A stretch of DNA of 64,000 bases, from the NCBI GenBank assembly GCA_964446235.1, contig CAYUNW010000001.1, forward strand, positions 62,001 through 126,000, in the 5' to 3' direction. The notes beneath the pieces were generated by a model, which saw nothing but the letters and a program-made list of their open reading frames with translations, ran no database searches and was not told the DNA's origin. Origin of the DNA: CAYUNW01 sp964446235. Lineage in GTDB: Bacteria; Patescibacteriota; Microgenomatia; 2-02-FULL-39-11. Positions 62,043 through 64,000 of the stretch are shown here, piece by piece; positions within the stretch are counted from its first letter, which is position 1, and the number at the start of each line of letters is the position of its first letter. Both the position numbers and the translations under genes were made by a program.

Positions 62043-62494
62043 GCCTGCGGAGGCCGGATAATTACTCCGTATATTACGGAGAGGAAAGTCCAGACTGCAG
62101 AAAGCAAGGGACTCGCTTTAAATAGCGTGATCTCGCGAACAAGCGAGACTGGTGTTTATAATCCGAAAGGATAATAATACGATTCCTGAATTAACAGGAT
62201 GAGAGAGTCACAGAGACGAGTCTTTACCTAAACTAAATTAGCATGGTGAAGAAGTGAAACGTCCCATTTTGGGATACAGACAATCCCACCTGCAGCAATC
62301 TCCGAATTGGCCGAGTAAGACAGATGCTTTCCTGAGTTCTGAGAGAAATCTCAAGAAGCGGTCAAAAGATTGAGAGCGTTTCGATTTTTTCGAAATGGTA
62401 TGATGAAAAAATCATCATTACTGATTTAAATATCAGTAAAAACCAAGATAAATTATTATCAAAAAACAGAATCTGGCTTACGAACCTCCGCAGG
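62043..62494 (+). ncRNA. rnpB: RNase P RNA
   Basis: Ends pair perfectly over 11 bases: GCCTGCGGAGG (62043-62053) and CCTCCGCAGGC (62484-62494), the P1 helix. The universally conserved P4 region is GAGGAAAGTCCAGACT in the 5' part and ACAGAATCTGGCTTAC near the 3' end. The 3' domain contains several short AT-rich hairpins, for example TGATG/CATCA and TACTGAT/ATCAGTA. It is the catalytic RNA that removes tRNA 5' leaders. Length about 452. Confidence 0.94.
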
Positions 62495-62499
62495 CAATT

Positions 62500-63486
62500 T
62501 TATTTATTTAATTCATCTTTGGATTTGGTTGAAATTAAACTCGTCAAAACAGTTTCTATTGTTAATACTACGGGTACTGCAAGCAAAGCACCACCTATTC
62601 CAGCAATTTTACCCCCAACTAATATTGATACGATCGTAACCAAAGGTGGTAATCCAACTACCTGTTTCATCACTAGTGGTACTACCAACTGATTTTCCAA
62701 TTGTTGAATTATAAAATATAAAAATACAGTGATTAAAGCAAAAAATGGTGAGACTGCTAAAGAAATTAATACAGCAGGTATAGCCGAAATAATCGGTCCA
62801 ATTGTCGGAATAATTTCTAGAACCCCTGCAAACAACGCCAATGGTATCGCATACTGAATTCTCAACAAAACTAATCCGATATAAGTTGCTAAACCGATTA
62901 TAAGTCCTAAAGCTAATTGACCTCTTACATAAGCTCCTAAACGTTCTTCGACTTTTTGTAAAAGACTAACTGATTTTGATGCAATATCATGGCTAAATAA
63001 CCCTGATAAGTAACTTTCCAAATTCTTTCGTTCGATTAACAAATAAAATGAAATTACAAAAATTGTAAAAGATACTACAATATTGTTAAAAAAACCGAAG
63101 GTAACCTTGACTATATTTTGACCAATTGGAGTAATTTGCTGACCGATAATTTGTGAATCTAAAGTTAAGAAAGGAAATGTATTTTTAAGGAATTCAAATA
63201 AATTATCAAAAAGATTAATCGTCTGATTTATTAAAACAGGTAGAAATGAACTGATAGAAAATCCGATAAATAATAATGAAAGTATATATATAATAATTAT
63301 TGAAAAAACCCTGGGAATAAATATTTTTTCCAAAAATTCAACGATTGGTTTCAAAGCGGACATCAATATAAAAGCAATAAATACAAAAAAAAGGATATCT
63401 TTTATCTGAAAGATAAACCATAGAAATAATAAGAAGAATACTGTAAATAATATTGTTTTATGGGAAATTTCTATTTTATTTGTCAT
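62500..63486 (-). CDS. AI-2E family (PerM/TqsA-type) membrane protein
   Basis: 328 residues with about seven or eight transmembrane segments. Family pattern: a long amphipathic middle region with VEERLGAYVRGQL, then EIIPTIGPIISAIPAVL, YFIIQQLENQLVVPLVM and GLPPLVTIVSIL GG before the last helix. Roles range from quorum-signal export to ion antiport; none can be assigned. Its start overlaps the miaA stop by ATGA. Confidence 0.9.
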   Translation of the reverse strand: MTNKIEISHKTILFTVFFLLFLWFIFQIKDILFFVFIAFILMSALKPIVEFLEKIFIPRVFSIIIIYILSLLFIGFSISSFLPVLINQTINLFDNLFEFLKNTFPFLTLDSQIIGQQITPIGQNIVKVTFGFFNNIVVSFTIFVISFYLLIERKNLESYLSGLFSHDIASKSVSLLQKVEERLGAYVRGQLALGLIIGLATYIGLVLLRIQYAIPLALFAGVLEIIPTIGPIISAIPAVLISLAVSPFFALITVFLYFIIQQLENQLVVPLVMKQVVGLPPLVTIVSILVGGKIAGIGGALLAVPVVLTIETVLTSLISTKSKDELNK

Positions 63487-64000
63487 TGTATTTGGATTTT
63501 AGTATACCATTTTTTGATTTTATCCTCTATGTGTAATGATAATTTTGGGTCCTCTATATTGAACCAGTTTATATCCTTAATCTTTTTAAACCATATAATT
63601 TGACGCTTCGCATATGCATATTCTTTGTCTATCCAATTATTTTTAATTTCAGCAAATAATAATTTATTTTTAGTATTATAATTATTATTAAATATTAACT
63701 CAAAATCTTTATATCCTGTTGCTGAAAATGATTGTAATCCAAAATGATAACCTTTATTTAATAAAATTTTAATTTCTTTAACTATTCCTTGTTTAAATCT
63801 TTTCTTAACTCTTTTAATAATTTTTTGTTTAATTACTTCCTTACTAGCATATAAACCAATATATAAAATATCATATTCTCTAGACATCTGATTTTTCAAT
63901 TTAACTTTGGATTTTATAAAATTTGAAATTTCAATTGTTCTAATAATTCTACGGAAGTTAAATCTATCAGATTTATTCATATTTTTCCATTCTATAGTAT
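63483..64000 (-). CDS. miaA: tRNA dimethylallyltransferase, C-terminal part (5' end outside window)
   Basis: The frame is open to the window edge and an internal Met near 63980 is not the true start. Visible parts are FNFRRIIRTIEI, the YIGLYASKE segment, RVKKRFKQGIVKEI, ATGYKDFE and the tail YAKRQIIWFKK, all from the C-terminal half of MiaA. The enzyme adds dimethylallyl to A37 of tRNAs reading UNN codons. It would use the C5 diphosphate pool that the IDI-like protein might relate to. Confidence 0.9.
   Translation of the reverse strand, partial: TIEWKNMNKSDRFNFRRIIRTIEISNFIKSKVKLKNQMSREYDILYIGLYASKEVIKQKIIKRVKKRFKQGIVKEIKILLNKGYHFGLQSFSATGYKDFELIFNNNYNTKNKLLFAEIKNNWIDKEYAYAKRQIIWFKKIKDINWFNIEDPKLSLHIEDKIKKWYTKIQIQ

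Noticed and set aside
1..64000. UGA read as glycine or tryptophan
   Set aside because: TGA ends many genes at the expected length, including ATGA junctions, so the standard bacterial code applies.

Overview
The window reads as a chromosomal segment of a small-genome bacterium of the Candidate Phyla Radiation (Patescibacteria), plausibly the Microgenomates side; the placement is an inference. Supporting signs are AT-rich DNA, very tight packing with many ATGA start/stop overlaps, short versions of standard enzymes, and many conserved proteins of unknown function with one membrane anchor (DUF3048, DUF4446, DUF5679, DUF6390 types). TGA acts as a normal stop throughout, so this is not a recoded Gracilibacteria-type genome. 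No phage, complete insertion sequence or CRISPR array was seen, and no gene-free stretch exceeds about 300 bases.

Layout. 1-3762: end of an unidentified plus-strand gene, then a minus-strand operon (Trm9-like methyltransferase, MscL, PH-domain protein, LOG protein, HAD phosphatase, IDI-like Nudix protein). 3777-7126: Elp3 and a TruB-family pseudouridine synthase, divergent from the methyltransferase, then an anchored protein. 7123-14821: RecD-like helicase, tRNA-Gln(CUG), a duplicated membrane protein, secreted nuclease, class II photolyase, GNAT, EamA, CapA, Era. 14825-29114: housekeeping (glycosyltransferase, RdgB, tRNA-binding protein, GltX, D,D-carboxypeptidase, AspS without its GAD insert, aminotransferase, RecJ, CCA-adding enzyme, SecD/SecF). 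29124-36367: small regulators, DUF3048/DUF4446 proteins, a DUF5679 zinc ribbon, and a MacAB-like exporter with two permease genes. 36453-45400: a branched-chain amino acid operon. 45404-57886: ComM, a DUF2202 ferritin-like protein, enolase, a C39-like peptidase, a VIT1-like transporter, DsbB/thioredoxin/DsbA redox proteins, a membrane-anchored serpin, a signal-peptidase/nucleotidyltransferase fusion, and a CDF transporter. 57986-61978: a compact [NiFe]-hydrogenase locus. 62043-62494: RNase P RNA. The window ends with an AI-2E family permease and a partial miaA.

The most striking region is the branched-chain operon, ilvD-ilvB-ilvC-(threonine synthase fusion)-ridA-ilvE-AEC transporter. It is preceded by what looks like a complete ribosome-mediated attenuator: a consensus promoter, a 26-residue leader peptide with six Ile codons, mutually exclusive pairing segments and an intrinsic terminator. 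The threonine synthase carries a C-terminal region resembling the helical subdomain and effector-binding domain of isopropylmalate/citramalate synthase. The sequence therefore suggests control both at transcription and by allostery. No ilvN/ilvH regulatory subunit and no ordinary ilvA is present in the window.

Other themes are a eukaryote/archaea-like wobble-uridine modification pair (Elp3 with a Trm9-like methyltransferase), a two-subunit hydrogenase with a very small small subunit and its own HypC-like, DUF6390 and protease-like genes, and several promoters so close to start codons that leaderless transcripts are likely.
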